Shown piece after piece: positions 1 through 10,399 of a stretch of DNA of 64,000 bases (its first letter is position 1; the number at the start of each line of letters is the position of its first letter). The notes below the pieces were generated by a model that worked only from the letters and a program-made list of their open reading frames with translations, was not told where the DNA came from and did not search any database. This stretch comes from Apoda limacodes (taxonomy: Eukaryota; Arthropoda; Insecta; Lepidoptera; Limacodidae): contig OX291543.1 of the NCBI GenBank assembly GCA_946406115.1, forward strand, positions 5,458,501 through 5,522,500, written 5' to 3'. The position numbers and the translations under genes were made by a program.

Positions 1-637
1 ATTTGCCACCTTTTTTTTTATTTATTTTTTTTATACCACTAAGGTGGCAAACAAGCTTACGGTCCGTCTGATGGTAAGCGGTCACCGTAGCCTATGGACG
101 CTTGCAACACCAGGGGTATCAATTGCGCGTTGCCGACCCTTCAGAAATCTAATAACTTCTTTCTTGAAGAACTCCATACTATAGTCCTTGCAGAAAAGCT
201 TGGCAGGGAACTCATTCCACAACTTAAGCGTTCGCGGGAGGAAGTTTCTCTGAAACCACACTGTACGCGACCATTTAGGTTCTAAAGTGTGAGAATGAAT
301 TCCCTGCCGATGGCGAGCGGTGCGATGGTAGAAAGTAGCCGTGAGCATCATTTCGAACAATTCCTCAGAACACAATCCATTGTACAAGCGGTAGAATACA
401 CACAGGGAGGCAAAGTCTCTCCTCAGACTTAAGGGCTCGATACCGCAAGTGAGTTTGGAATCGTCGACAATTCTCACAGCCCGTCGTTGAACCGAGTCAA
501 AAGGGCCAAGCTGGTATCCGGGTGCACCCGCCCAGAGATGGCAGCAGTACTCCATATGGGGCCGAACTTGCGACTTGTAAAGTAACAACCTTTACCCCGA
601 CGTGAAGTACTGCTTCGCTCTGTTGAGTACACCAAGT
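1..637 (-). mobile_element. Daphne/CR1-like non-LTR retrotransposon, 3' end (5'-truncated)
   Basis: The minus strand from about 637 down to 82 encodes the C-terminal part of a LINE reverse transcriptase protein, with YKSQVRPHMEYCCHLW followed by QRRAVRIVDD. It ends in a stop, after which the strand runs into the element's 3' end. The plus strand starts with a poly-T run (about 10-35), which is the poly-A tail of this minus-strand copy. Only the region after the RT palm is present, so the copy is 5'-truncated, as is usual for LINE insertions. An in-frame stop just upstream of LLYKSQ shows decay. Related copies are at 21340-22330, 49080-49350, 53521-53645 and 62566-63233. The clade name rests on general resemblance to insect LINEs. 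Confidence 0.8.
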
Positions 638-1099
638 TTTTTCATTATTTATGGATCTTTCCCTTCAACTAAGGCCTTTCTTTTCCATCATGTATTGCAT
701 ATTGTGATTTTTTTAATAATTTTAAATAAGTATTCAACTTCGATTTATCTCGTTTTTTTTATTTAAAAATCTCGATGTATATGTTTTGATTGAGTAAGTC
801 TAGTTTTCTGTCTGTAGGTCTGTACCGACATGGGAAAAAGACAAGCTCGTATCCGCGTTTTCTTACATTTTTCCGACTTGAATTCCTAGTTTCCTTCTTA
901 CTTAATAAAAACTAAAAATAACAATTTAAGGAATCTTTTGATTTTGAGGCGTTAGTATCCAATGCCGCAGATTTTTTTTACTGTCGGAATTTGCGAGTTT
1001 AGCTATTTACCTTTTTGCATCGAAGCCTATATTTTATTACCTACTTTTATTGAAACACTAGGCTATAGGCTTCAGTACATACTACACTTTTGTGAAATA
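638..1099. other. AT-rich spacer, no gene seen
   Basis: No coding signal, RNA gene or clear repeat structure is visible here. The sequence is AT-rich and contains only short chance reading frames. Confidence 0.5.
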
Positions 1100-1225
1100 G
1101 ACCTAAAGGCGTTAAGAACGTTAAATTTTTAAGGTTGCGTACCCAACGGGTAAAAAATACTGTTGTTTTTAGACTTTGCGGTATAGGCGACGTGAAGACT
1201 TGACGAAGTTTACCAAATATAGGCT
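1100..1225 (-). mobile_element. RTE-like LINE remnant
   Basis: The minus strand reads FGKLRQVFTSPIPQSLKTTV, which resembles the thumb region of RTE-clade reverse transcriptases (AFGKLRxVFxSxxPQxLKTKVF). It then runs into sequence resembling the dispersed GGTTCCGTACCC repeat. It is a short fragment without catalytic motifs. Similar pieces occur at 50830-51300 and 52850-53360. Confidence 0.55.
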
Positions 1226-1587
1226 TACTTCTCAAAATTAATAAATAATTATTAAGAACCAAATATTTTTATTTTCATAGCAAGGATGCAGTCAAAAGAT
1301 TAACCTCGAGCCAGGACTTGAACCTGCTTACTGCTTGCTTGCAGAATAGTGCCATTCCACACGTTACCATACGGATACTCGGTGACAAAATATATAATGC
1401 AGGTGCTGCATAGTTAATGCCAGTACGTATGAAATCTCCAATAATGTCTATAAACTTTGCCACCGGGTATTCGACGCCGGCTAACCGGTTGCTGGAACCT
1501 GTGAAAGTACTCTGCCAACGAAGCCATCGAGGTACACTTGCGACTAGGGAAAATCCCGACTAGTATCTTATGCGCTCCTGCTAGTCT
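1226..1587. other. Unassigned spacer
   Basis: Two short minus-strand frames occur here but show no family resemblance and no good splice context. I see nothing that can be supported as a gene. Confidence 0.4.
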
Positions 1588-2158
1588 ATAAACCACTTGC
1601 ATCCGCCCCATACTAGCTTATGCTAGCGTAGTCGTTATCAAAACGCAATCTTCATAAACTCCAGACCCTCCAAAACCGCTTGCTCAGAGCGCCCTCCGGA
1701 GCTTCCTGGTACGTCCGTAATGCGGACCTACGCAGGGACTTCGAGCTCCCCACGATTCCCCAATATCTCAAAGACCTGGCAGTCCGCTTTTTCAAGCGTA
1801 CTCAAAATCACCTGAACCGATTAATTGTGCAATCCACAACTTATTATCCTCCAACCGACCTCAGCACGGTCGTAAAACTATCGTCGGGATAGCGAGATTA
1901 CTCTTAACGACCTCCCCTAATAGGGCCTCCCCCCTAACACGACGCCGACGTACCCGGGTTCGTTGGCGCCCGCAAGGATACACGAGGTATCAAAGAGTAC
2001 CGTGGCCCCACTCAATCGCAACCGCACCCGCGTAACGGGGAACTCCCCTCCTGGCGTTGACTCACCTTCGGGTTCGAGGCCCATGCTGGTCCCAAAAGCC
2101 TGGTGAAGCAGTAATTGCCGCTACAGCCTACTGCATTGACAGTTCAGAAAAAAAAAAA
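1588..2158 (+). mobile_element. Jockey-like LINE 3' end
   Basis: The plus strand encodes the C-terminal tail of a jockey-type ORF2, including [20 protein letters not shown] and QYLKDLAVRFFKRTQNHLNR. It is followed by a stop and a short 3' UTR that ends in a poly-A run near 2147-2158. The same family appears on the minus strand at 30544-31848, where nucleotide similarity is high from the CATCCGCCCCATACTAGC block onward. The copy is 5'-truncated and non-autonomous. Confidence 0.75.
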
Positions 2159-2246
2159 GTATATAAATGTCACCAGTTCTTCAAAAAACTAAGAATAATA
2201 GAATGAAGAGTCTGGGAATATCAAAAAAGGTCTCAAAAGGGACATT

Positions 2247-2330
2247 TTTAGGGTTCCGTACCCAAAGGGTACAAACGGGACTCTATTACTAAGACTTCGC
2301 TGTCCGTTTGTCACCAGTCTGTATCTCATG
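2247..2330 (+). repeat. Lepidopteran dispersed repeat, 5' half
   Basis: The copy begins AGGGTTCCGTACCCAAAGGG and continues through GACTTCGCTGTCCG to GTATCTCATG. This is the 5' half of a repeat seen several more times in the window (23505, 30073, 48165, 56803). It stops exactly where the left arm of the palindromic element begins. Its 3' half is found on the other side of that element. Confidence 0.85.
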
Positions 2331-2335
2331 CATCG

Positions 2336-2530
2336 TTGGTTCTGGCGCGCTACCCTCCAACCCCAACCCCTCGCCTAAAAACTTTTCTGCCCCCCGCACG
2401 ACTCGCGCTTGACCACTCTCAAAACCACCCCCTGTGTCTGGGGTGTGGCGACTCGCGCTTGACCACTCTCAAAACCACTCCCTGTGTCTGGGGCTATGTC
2501 GACTCACGCTTGACCAAAACTACTGCGTGA
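2336..2530 (+). repeat. GC-rich tandem repeats at the outer end of the left arm
   Basis: Direct repeats of about 50 bp contain GACTCGCGCTTGACCA, CTCTCAAAACCAC and CCCTGTGTCTGGGG. They repeat from about 2395 to 2520, the last copy diverging to GACTCACGCTTGACC. The block is much more GC-rich than its surroundings. An open frame runs through it, but the repetitive composition argues against a real protein. Its position at the outer ends of both arms suggests a terminal region of the parent element. Confidence 0.7.
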
Positions 2531-2878
2531 CGTCACAGTGGCTCCTGTGTATAACTTGTCTCTAGTTTTGTTATGTAATTACATCATTATCGTAATGGGT
2601 TATCTTTTTTTTCCCCGTTCATAATAAAGTTATTCCTATTTAATTACAATGATGTTGGTGGTGACATTCCAAAAACTAGTCCCCCGAGGGTGTATCTCAA
2701 GATTTTAGGGGTGTGTCCACTCACGCTTTACAAAAACTTAACCTGGAGACGTGTCGGTTCACGCTTGATATGACTTGACATGTTATACCTACAGAAAACC
2801 TTCAATTCAAGTCGGTCGAAGTTTAAAGTGAAAAGCTGATAATAGTGTTAAAGATTTACAACTAGCATCGACGTCAAC

Positions 2879-5240
2879 ATGATGTGTCAAATATGTGATT
2901 TACAGGTTAACCAAAGATTCTATGCTCAGCACTTACGATCTAAAAAACACTAATAGAAATGTCTTATTCTTAATCATAATTTACTTTATGTGTCTGTTAT
3001 ATCACTTGTGAAGTATTTATAGCATCAATTGAAGAATCAATACTTTTTTATTATTAATGCAGATTTTGATCAGGAAACAAAAGATTTAAAAAATTCTTTT
3101 GAATTTTTAAATTTGTCTATTAGGAATTGGATAAAAATTGGTGAATTAGAAAATTATTCAGAACCTTTAAGTGATGACATTAAAAATAAAATGTGTAATG
3201 TCACATAGTGATTTAGAAAAAAAAGAAAATGGTAGACCTTTAAAAAAAAACAGTTCTTAGAAATGCATGTTAATAAGTTAAATCCCTTACGGGGATCTTC
3301 GTATATTCGTAAAAAAGAACGATCAACAATGTTTTAAGTGGACTATATCCTGCAAATTCACATTCCGATAGTGTATCATAATACTTTAGCCATCAAAATA
3401 AACTAACGTTTAATAATATTCAGTTCCCAATCAAATTATCTGATATACCCAAGGTAGAAAAACAAAATGACATTAGCATTAATATGTTTGAATTAGAGTT
3501 TAACAAAGAAAAAAAAAACTTTACAAAATGTTCTAATTAATTACAAATTAACTTATTATTTTTAAACAATGGTTGAAATGGGTTTTAATTAATCACCAGA
3601 AGCATGACTGTGCTCAAATTTTTACTGAATAACTAGGAATTCATAAAAAAGAAAAATATTGGTTTAATAGGGAAACAAATAATGATGAAATTTATTTTGA
3701 TAAATTTCAAAGAATATTAAAATTACATTTTATAATATATGCAGACTTTGTAGCTCATTTAAAACCCGTCGCCTATTGTATCCCTGATCCATGGAAGTCA
3801 TATACGTAAACAATACATGAACATGTAGTTTGTTCTTATGGATACTATATAAAATGTTCATATGATGATAAACTGTCTATATACAGAACATACTCAGAGC
3901 CTAATTGTACAAAAATGTTTTGAAAAATGATATTAGCAATATACATAGGATAAATTGTTTTCAAAAATGTCCACTTTCTTTAACTAATGAAGAGAAGGAT
4001 AAGACAATCGCAATTATGTTATATTAGGTGATGAAATCACAGTAGACTATGACTGGAATACTAGTAATTTTAGAGGTGTTAGTCACGAATTATTTAGTAG
4101 CACAAAGTATCGTGTTCCATTTTTCATTCCTATTCTATTTCACAATCTAAACAATTATGATGCTCATTTTATTGTTCATGCTTTGAATTTTAAAGATTGA
4201 GAAATAAAAATATTTCCGCAATATAAGTAAAAAATATATTTCATTCTCATATAAACCTAATATGTCGTATAGTTCATTTGCGGTTTTGAGATTATTTTTA
4301 ATTTATGATCTACTAGAGTTTAGATATATAGATGTTATATAAAGACCAATTTGCAGAATTAAGAAATCAATTACAAACGAATTTTAATAAACTTATTAGG
4401 AAAGGTGTTTTTCTTCATGAATTTGTTAATTCTTATGAGTCCTTAAAAATTACATCTCTTCCAAATCAAGACGCTTTCTTTAACTCTTTAATACCAGTGT
4501 ATCTAATTATAATAATAAACATGCTCAAAACGATGTCAGCCCAATTTAAATGTAAAAATATGTTTTAATATTCCAATCTATATTTAAGAACTTATGTAAT
4601 GCTACTCACTGATATTTCTGATAACTTTAGAATTTTTTATATCTAATGTGATATAATTGTAATTATTTTTTTTTTTCTTTTTACACTAAGCTGTACACCT
4701 ATCTATAATATATTTTTGCCACGCAAAATGAGCTCTATTTTAAAATTAACCTGTAACCTTAAGTACCCTGAACATTTACATGATCTTAATTCAGATTTAC
4801 CTTTATGCCTGAAAAACATTGTAAACGGTTATAGTAAAGATAAGAAATTAGTATCAAATTTTTATAATAAAACTAAAATATAATTTACTATAGAAATCTC
4901 AAACAATGTTTACAACTTACTATGAAGTAAATTAGGGTTCATAGAATTTTACAGTTTAAGCATAGTCCTTAGTTGAAATATATATATACATTTAAATACA
5001 CAAGTAAGAACTACAGCTAAAAGTGACTACAAAAAAAAAATTTTTATAAATAATACATTCTTTGGTAAAACTATGGAAAATGTTAAAAACGTGAATTTGT
5101 GAAAAAAAAGATATTTATTTGAAGAATTATAAGTCGTGTCTATGTATCACAAATGTAAATATTTCACGTGCAGAATTCGAAGTGTGAAACACACTATATT
5201 ACACAAAAAATAAATAAACTTGTTGTAGACTTATATAAAT
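2879..5240 (+). pseudogene. Protein-primed family B DNA polymerase pseudogene, left arm
   Basis: Fragments in several frames follow the order of a DNA_pol_B_2-type polymerase. They are: an N-terminal C2H2 zinc finger (CQIC...HLRSKKH, 2885-2950, ended by TAA); an exonuclease I-like YADFVAHLKPV, where the usual Glu after Asp-Phe is Val; exonuclease II HNLNNYDAHF near 4141-4170; a KGVFLHEFVNSYESL block (4400-4450); and LTDISDNFR. Sequence resembling KYPEHLHDLNSDLPLC follows at 4750-4806, and motif B-like NTFFGKTMENVKN near 5050-5090. The palm segment with motif A is missing between about 4640 and 4730. Many stops and frameshifts show that it cannot make an active enzyme. The family is known to replicate linear DNA from a terminal protein. 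Confidence 0.75.
4332..4568 (+). pseudogene. Open fragment of the polymerase gene, left arm
   Basis: This is the longest uninterrupted frame of the left-arm polymerase, at 78 codons. It includes KGVFLHEFVNSYESLKITSL followed by PNQDAFFNSL, which matches the block before the polymerase palm in protein-primed enzymes. The reading then drifts into low-complexity residues and stops. The right arm holds an identical 78-residue frame at 5968-6204 on the minus strand. Confidence 0.7.
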
Positions 5241-5700
5241 ACTTAACCATTGTTTTTTATCTTTATAATATCCAAGTTTCGTTTTATTAAAGTTTAATAA
5301 TAAAGTAACTATAAATGTTATCACTAGGATAGTCTGAAGTATCGAAAAAAAAGTGCATGGTATAATAATGAAAGTTATACATCAAAATTTTTATATTTCC
5401 AATATATAAAAACGCAACAAGTATTTCGAGAGTCCTACAGACTTCACAAAAATTAATAAAACTTGTTGTAGACTTATAATTGCTTGATGTAATTGACGAA
5501 TCTAAAGTTTTCAAGAAAATTGTGACAAAAAAGAGATTTATTTGGAGAACTATAAGTCGTGTCTATGTATCATAAATGTAAATATTTCACGTGCAGAATT
5601 CGAAGTGTGAAACACACTATATTACACAAAAAAATAAATAAACTTGTTGTAGACTAGTTCTCCAAATAAATCTCTTTTTTTTGTCACAATTTTCTTGAAA
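4836..5700. repeat. Rearranged centre of the palindrome
   Basis: This unpaired centre is a patchwork. A block of about 140 bp at 5099-5239 recurs in direct orientation at 5520-5655 with small differences. A segment of about 46 bp at 5508-5553 recurs inverted at 5656-5702 and links the centre to the right arm. The piece 5287-5514 reads on the minus strand. A short tag (AAACTTGTTGTAGACTTAT) occurs near 5217, 5459 and, shortened, 5640. All pieces look like the C-terminal polymerase region, so the centre was built by several template switches or recombination events. Confidence 0.75.
5287..5514 (-). pseudogene. Polymerase B C-terminal fragment in the centre
   Basis: A 75-codon minus-strand frame contains FLYIGNIKILMYNFHYYTMH followed by FFFDTSDYPSDNIY. 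In protein-primed polymerases a KxLMYxFHY block precedes the catalytic YTDTDS motif (motif C). Here the expected Asp-Thr-Asp-Ser is altered (DTSDYPSD), so the active site is lost. The orientation matches the right-arm gene, not the left arm. Confidence 0.55.
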
Positions 5701-7657
5701 ACTATAACCGTTTACAATGTTTTTCAGGCATAAAGGTAAATCTGAATTAAGATCATGTAAATGTTCAGGGTACTTAAGGTTACAGGTTAATTTTAAAATA
5801 GAGCTCATTTTGCGTGGCAAAAATATATTATAGATAGGTGTACAGCTTAGTGTAAAAAGAAAAAAAAAAATAATTACAATTATATCACATTAGATATAAA
5901 AAATTCTAAAGTTATCAGAAATATCAGTGAGTAGCATTACATAAGTTCTTAAATATAGATTGGAATATTAAAACATATTTTTACATTTAAATTGGGCTGA
6001 CATCGTTTTGAGCATGTTTATTATTATAATTAGATACACTGGTATTAAAGAGTTAAAGAAAGCGTCTTGATTTGGAAGAGATGTAATTTTTAAGGACTCA
6101 TAAGAATTAACAAATTCATGAAGAAAAACACCTTTCCTAATAAGTTTATTAAAATTCGTTTGTAATTGATTTCTTAATTCTGCAAATTGGTCTTTATATA
6201 ACATCTATATATCTAAACTCTAGTAGATCATAAATTAAAAATAATCTCAAAACCGCAAATGAACTATACGACATATTAGGTTTATATGAGAATGAAATAT
6301 ATTTTTTACTTATATTGCGGAAATATTTTTATTTCTCAATCTTTAAAATTCAAAGCATGAACAATAAAATGAGCATCATAATTGTTTAGATTGTGAAATA
6401 GAATAGGAATGAAAAATGGAACACGATACTTTGTGCTACTAAATAATTCGTGACTAACACCTCTAAAATTACTAGTATTCCAGTCATAGTCTACTGTGAT
6501 TTCATCACCTAATATAACATAATTGCGATTGTCTTATCCTTCTCTTCATTAGTTAAAGAAAGTGGACATTTTTGAAAACAATTTATCCTATGTATATTGC
6601 TAATATCATTTTTCAAAACATTTTTGTACAATTAGGCTCTGAGTATGTTCTGTATATAGACAGTTTATCATCATATGAACATTTTATATAGTATCCATAA
6701 GAACAAACTACATGTTCATGTATTGTTTACGTATATGACTTCGATGGATCAGGGATACAATAGGCGACGGGTTTTAAATGAGCTACAAAGTCTGCATATA
6801 TTATAAAATGTAATTTTAATATTCTTTGAAATTTATCAAAATAAATTTCATCATTATTTGTTTCCCTATTAAACCAATATTTTTCTTTTTTATGAATTCC
6901 TAGTTATTCAGTAAAAATTTGAGCACAGTCATGCTTCTGGTGAATAATTAAAACCCATTTCAACCATTGTTTAAAAATAATAAGTTAATTTGTAATTAAT
7001 TAGAACATTTTGTAAAGTTTTTTTTTTCTTTGTTAAACTCTAATTCAAACATATTAATGCTAATGTCATTTTGTTTTTCTACCTTGGGTATATCAGATAA
7101 TTTGATTGGGAACTGAATATTATTAAACGTTAGTTTATTTTGATGGCTAAAGTATTATGATACACTATCGGAATGTGAATTTGCAGGATATAGTCCACTT
7201 AAAACATTGTTGATCGTTCTTTTTTACGAATATACGAAGATCCCCGTAAGGGATTTAACTTATTAACATGCATTTCTAAGAACTGTTTTTTTTTAAAGGT
7301 CTACCATTTTCTTTTTTTTCTAAATCACTATGTGACATTACACATTTTATTTTTAATGTCATCACTTAAAGGTTCTGAATAATTTTCTAATTCACCAATT
7401 TTTATCCAATTCCTAATAGACAAATTTAAAAATTCAAAAGAATTTTTTAAATCTTTTGTTTCCTGATCAAAATCTGCATTAATAATAAAAAAGTATTGAT
7501 TCTTCAATTGATGCTATAAATACTTCACAAGTGATATAACAGACACATAAAGTAAATTATGATTAAGAATAAGACATTTCTATTTGTGTTTTTTAGATCG
7601 TAAGTGCTGAGCATAGAATCTTTGGTTAACCTGTAAATCACATATTTGACACATCAT
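5656..7657 (-). pseudogene. Protein-primed family B DNA polymerase pseudogene, right arm
   Basis: This is the mirror copy of the left-arm gene, transcribed on the minus strand from the zinc finger (about 7657) to the KYPEHLHDLNSDLPLC block and its end near 5656. It shares the same internal deletion and almost all of the same stops as the left arm, so decay came before the palindrome was formed. A point difference after the zinc finger lets it read two codons further (AAA TAG instead of TAA). Unlike the left arm it lacks the segment up to motif B. After the NGYS residues it enters the rearranged centre. Confidence 0.75.
5968..6204 (-). pseudogene. Open fragment of the polymerase gene, right arm
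   Basis: This 78-codon frame has the same translation as 4332-4568 of the left arm. The residue-for-residue identity is the simplest evidence that the two arms were copied very recently. Confidence 0.7.
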
Positions 7658-8005
7658 GTTGACGTCGATGCTAGTTGTAAATCTTTAACACTATTATCAG
7701 CTTTTCACTTTAAACTTCGACCGACTTGAATTGAAGGTTTTCTGTAGGTATAACATGTCAAGTCATATCAAGCGTGAACCGACACGTCTCCAGGTTAAGT
7801 TTTTGTAAAGCGTGAGTGGACACACCCCTAAAATCTTGAGATACACCCTCGGGGGACTAGTTTTTGGAATGTCACCACCAACATCATTGTAATTAAATAG
7901 GAATAACTTTATTATGAACGGGGAAAAAAAAGATAACCCATTACGATAATGATGTAATTACATAACAAAACTAGAGACAAGTTATACACAGGAGCCACTG
8001 TGACG

Positions 8006-8336
8006 TCACGCAGTAGTTTTGGTCAAGCGTGAGTCGACATAGCCCCAGACACAGGGAGTGGTTTTGAGAGTGGTCAAGCGCGAGTCGCCACACCCCAGAC
8101 ACAGGGGGTGGTTTTGAGAGTGGTCAAGCGCGAGTCGTGCGGGGGGCAGAAAAGTTTTTAGGCGAGGGGTTGGGGTTGGAGGGTAGCGCGCCAGAACCAA
8201 CGATGTTTTGAGAGTGGTCAAGCGCGAGTCGTGCGGGGGGCAGAAAAGTTTTTAGGCGAGGGGTTGGGGTTGGAGGGTAGTGCGCCAAAACCATTAGGCG
8301 AGGGGTCGAGGTTGGGGGGTAGTGCGCCAGAACCAA
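8006..8336 (-). repeat. GC-rich tandem repeats at the outer end of the right arm (expanded)
   Basis: This is the reverse complement of the left-arm terminal repeats plus about 130 bp extra. The extra part (8206-8336) repeats the GTGGTCAAGCGCGAGTCG unit and the TAGGCGAGGGGTTGGGGTTGG unit with small changes, including GGTCGAGGTTGGGGGG. The arms therefore differ at their tips by repeat number only. The short frames here are repeat translations and not genes. Confidence 0.7.
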
Positions 8337-8349
8337 CGAATCCCCTCTA

Positions 8350-8395
8350 CTAATGGTACGGAAATCTTCGCTTGTTCGAGTCCGACTCGCACTTG
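8350..8395 (+). repeat. Lepidopteran dispersed repeat, 3' half
   Basis: The sequence contains AATGGTACGGAAATC followed by GTCCGACTCGCACTTGGCCG, the 3' end of the repeat whose 5' half lies at 2247-2330. The middle part expected between them (about 150 bp in other copies) is absent, so the palindromic element replaced or deleted the middle of a repeat copy. Confidence 0.8.
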
Positions 8396-8399
8396 GCCG

Positions 8400-8767
8400 G
8401 TTATTTAAATTGAACGTTAAAGCTACCTCGTTGAAATACGTTGAGGAAGCTTACGCTTTGCTTTTCGTTTTATTCTCTCATTCGATACAGATTTTTGCTT
8501 ATGATTTAGCGCTTTGACCTAATTTACAGGCTTATGGTTAAAGTTACACAAATTAGAGTAGTAAAGAAATGTAGTACATAGCTAGTGCAATCGAATGATA
8601 TAAGTTTGATATTTGTGAGTTTTCGGAATACAAAGTTATAACGAGATAAGTTTAAAATTTTACATTTTTAGGCGTTTGCTTACTTGTTATCTTCTTAAAT
8701 CTACAATGTATTATGCTAAAATAATAATAGTTAGCATAAGGGTGAATTTCAACAAGTCGCTTTTTTC
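8400..8767. other. AT-rich spacer
   Basis: No gene or known repeat is recognised. The stretch leads into the periodic motif region. Confidence 0.4.
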
Positions 8768-10100
8768 TTTCATTCGGTGGATTTTTTTGTTTTTAAGTTT
8801 TTTCAAATTGTAACTGTGGTTTATTATACTTCTTGACTACATTGATACTAGTTTTTAATGACATTAAAATATCTTAATAAACGTATAGGATATAAGTGTT
8901 CAAAAATTGAATGTCACCGAAATGAGACAGTCGTTCACCGAAATGAAATAACTAGCTACCGAAATGAAAGAATCTGTCCACCGAAATCAAAATCCACCGA
9001 TACCGTATACAGTCAGGCCTATATTGCAACGGGTCAGGAAGGTACCCTGATTTTTGGCTTAGTGATAGCTTTTAGAACGGCAAAGGACATAGCAGGATAC
9101 TTATTACCCCGATCGCAAGTTCCCATGGGACTTTTTTTCACGTAGACAATACGACGAGAAATGTAAACAAATTTACATTTGAACTGATCAGCGGGTAGAT
9201 AATTAGCCCAGGGATAGTTATAGGTACTATGTATCTTTCTAGTCTAGATTATTAACCTAGAATTCTTACCGTGATAACCGTATTTTGGGTGGGCAAAGCT
9301 GCTGTTCAAAGTCAGTATCGTATAAGAGTACAGGTCTTGGAAAAACATATTGGAAAATATTTTTAAATATTTCAAAAACTCACCTGCTGGTCTAGATTTT
9401 CTCCGAAATGAAATAATAATCAACTGAAATGATAAAACTATGCACCGGAATGAAAAAATTAAGCTCAGAAATGATAAAAATGCACCGATATGAAATTTTT
9501 TATCATTTCGGTGAGTTTTTTATCATTTCGGTTGACAGTTTAGGCTACCGAATCAACCGAAATGAAAACACCGAAATTAAAACCAAGCACAAAATTTAGC
9601 ATAACAATAAACTATTTATTATAGGATGTGATAAATGCTTCACAAATAAACGTAGTACAATTACTGCACTCACTAATACTGAATCAAATATACTAACTCA
9701 TTGGAAGACAAGTTATAACTATACACGGAAATGAAAGAATATTTGTCCGGAGACACCGATATGAAATACTTACGTTTTTTGGCGGAACAACACGCAGGCA
9801 AGCTACCTGCATCCTAACACAATCAAGCACTAGGCGACACTGATTTACGAAAGTTTTCAGCGCATGAGGGGGAAGCTAGGGTTGTTCCATGCAAAACTAT
9901 TCCTGCTTAACTTTAACTCACCGAAATTAGAGGACTTTTTACAAGTGAATTTTTACTTGTAGATGTTAGTATAAAATTACTCTGTGATAATACTATAACA
10001 ATTCAAGATTAAAATAAAAGTATCCATATACCTAAATAGCCAATATTTTTTGTTGTTCGAGGGAAATTATAACAAAAGCTGTTGTGAGGACAGCTACCGT
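8768..10100. repeat. Periodic 13-bp motif array (CACCGAAATGAAA)
   Basis: Near-copies of CACCGAAATGAAA start at 8915, 8936, 8957 and 8979, and again at 9401, 9422, 9443, 9464 and 9483, giving spacings of 21-22 bp with 19 at the end. Inverted copies (TATCATTTCGGTG) lie at 9501 and 9521, with one more near 8768. Further direct copies are at 9555, 9569, 9724, 9754 and 9919. The sequence between motifs is not conserved, so this is not an ordinary tandem repeat. A 95-codon frame at 8858-9145 crosses part of the array and is probably not a gene. Confidence 0.7.
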
Positions 10101-10399
10101 CATGAAAAATTCGGGGTTTCAAATTTTTTTTTTCTAAGCTGGATTCCTAATCAACAAATATAATTCTTGCCTTTTATCTACAGGTTACCACCTTCTTAAC
10201 ATAGAAAAAAATATTAGAACTGTATATTAACGTTCCACACTACCGATTTCATCCATGCCGCGTAAATTTTGGCGTTGGGAAATCCACCCATAAGCTACAA
10301 TTATAAAAAGGTTTCTTGCTTACATCATATGATACTCAGAACTGCATTACCAGACGATGATGAGGACATTTTTTTTTCTTTGCAGATTACTTTTCGGTG
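10101..10399. other. Spacer upstream of the secreted-protein exon
   Basis: No gene recognised. If the exon at 10623 is preceded by a 5' UTR exon, this stretch could be intron or promoter. Confidence 0.35.

Larger units (their letters stand above)
2331..8336. mobile_element. Large palindromic element carrying a decayed protein-primed DNA polymerase B
   Basis: Two arms, 2331-4835 and 5701-8205, are reverse complements of equal length (2505 bp). Matching positions sum to 10536 at every anchor I checked, so there are no net indels. I saw only isolated mismatches, for example near 2951 and 3793. The 865-bp centre (4836-5700) holds reoriented pieces of the same gene. The right end has an extra GC-rich tandem segment (8206-8336). 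Both arms carry a broken family B polymerase gene of the protein-primed type, as found in Polinton/Maverick and adinto-like elements, bidnaviruses and linear plasmids. No integrase, capsid or other element gene is visible. A true inverted dimer and an assembly foldback cannot be told apart here. Confidence 0.8.

Noticed and set aside
2336..2530. 64-codon frame across the GC-rich repeats, and its partners at 8006-8336
   Set aside because: The translation is a repeat of the same Pro/Leu/Thr-rich unit and is present in both arms because of the tandem DNA repeat. It has no start context or domain.
8858..9145. 95-codon frame with repeated HRNE/YRNE words
   Set aside because: The repeated residues come from the periodic DNA motif, which also continues outside the frame and in inverted orientation.
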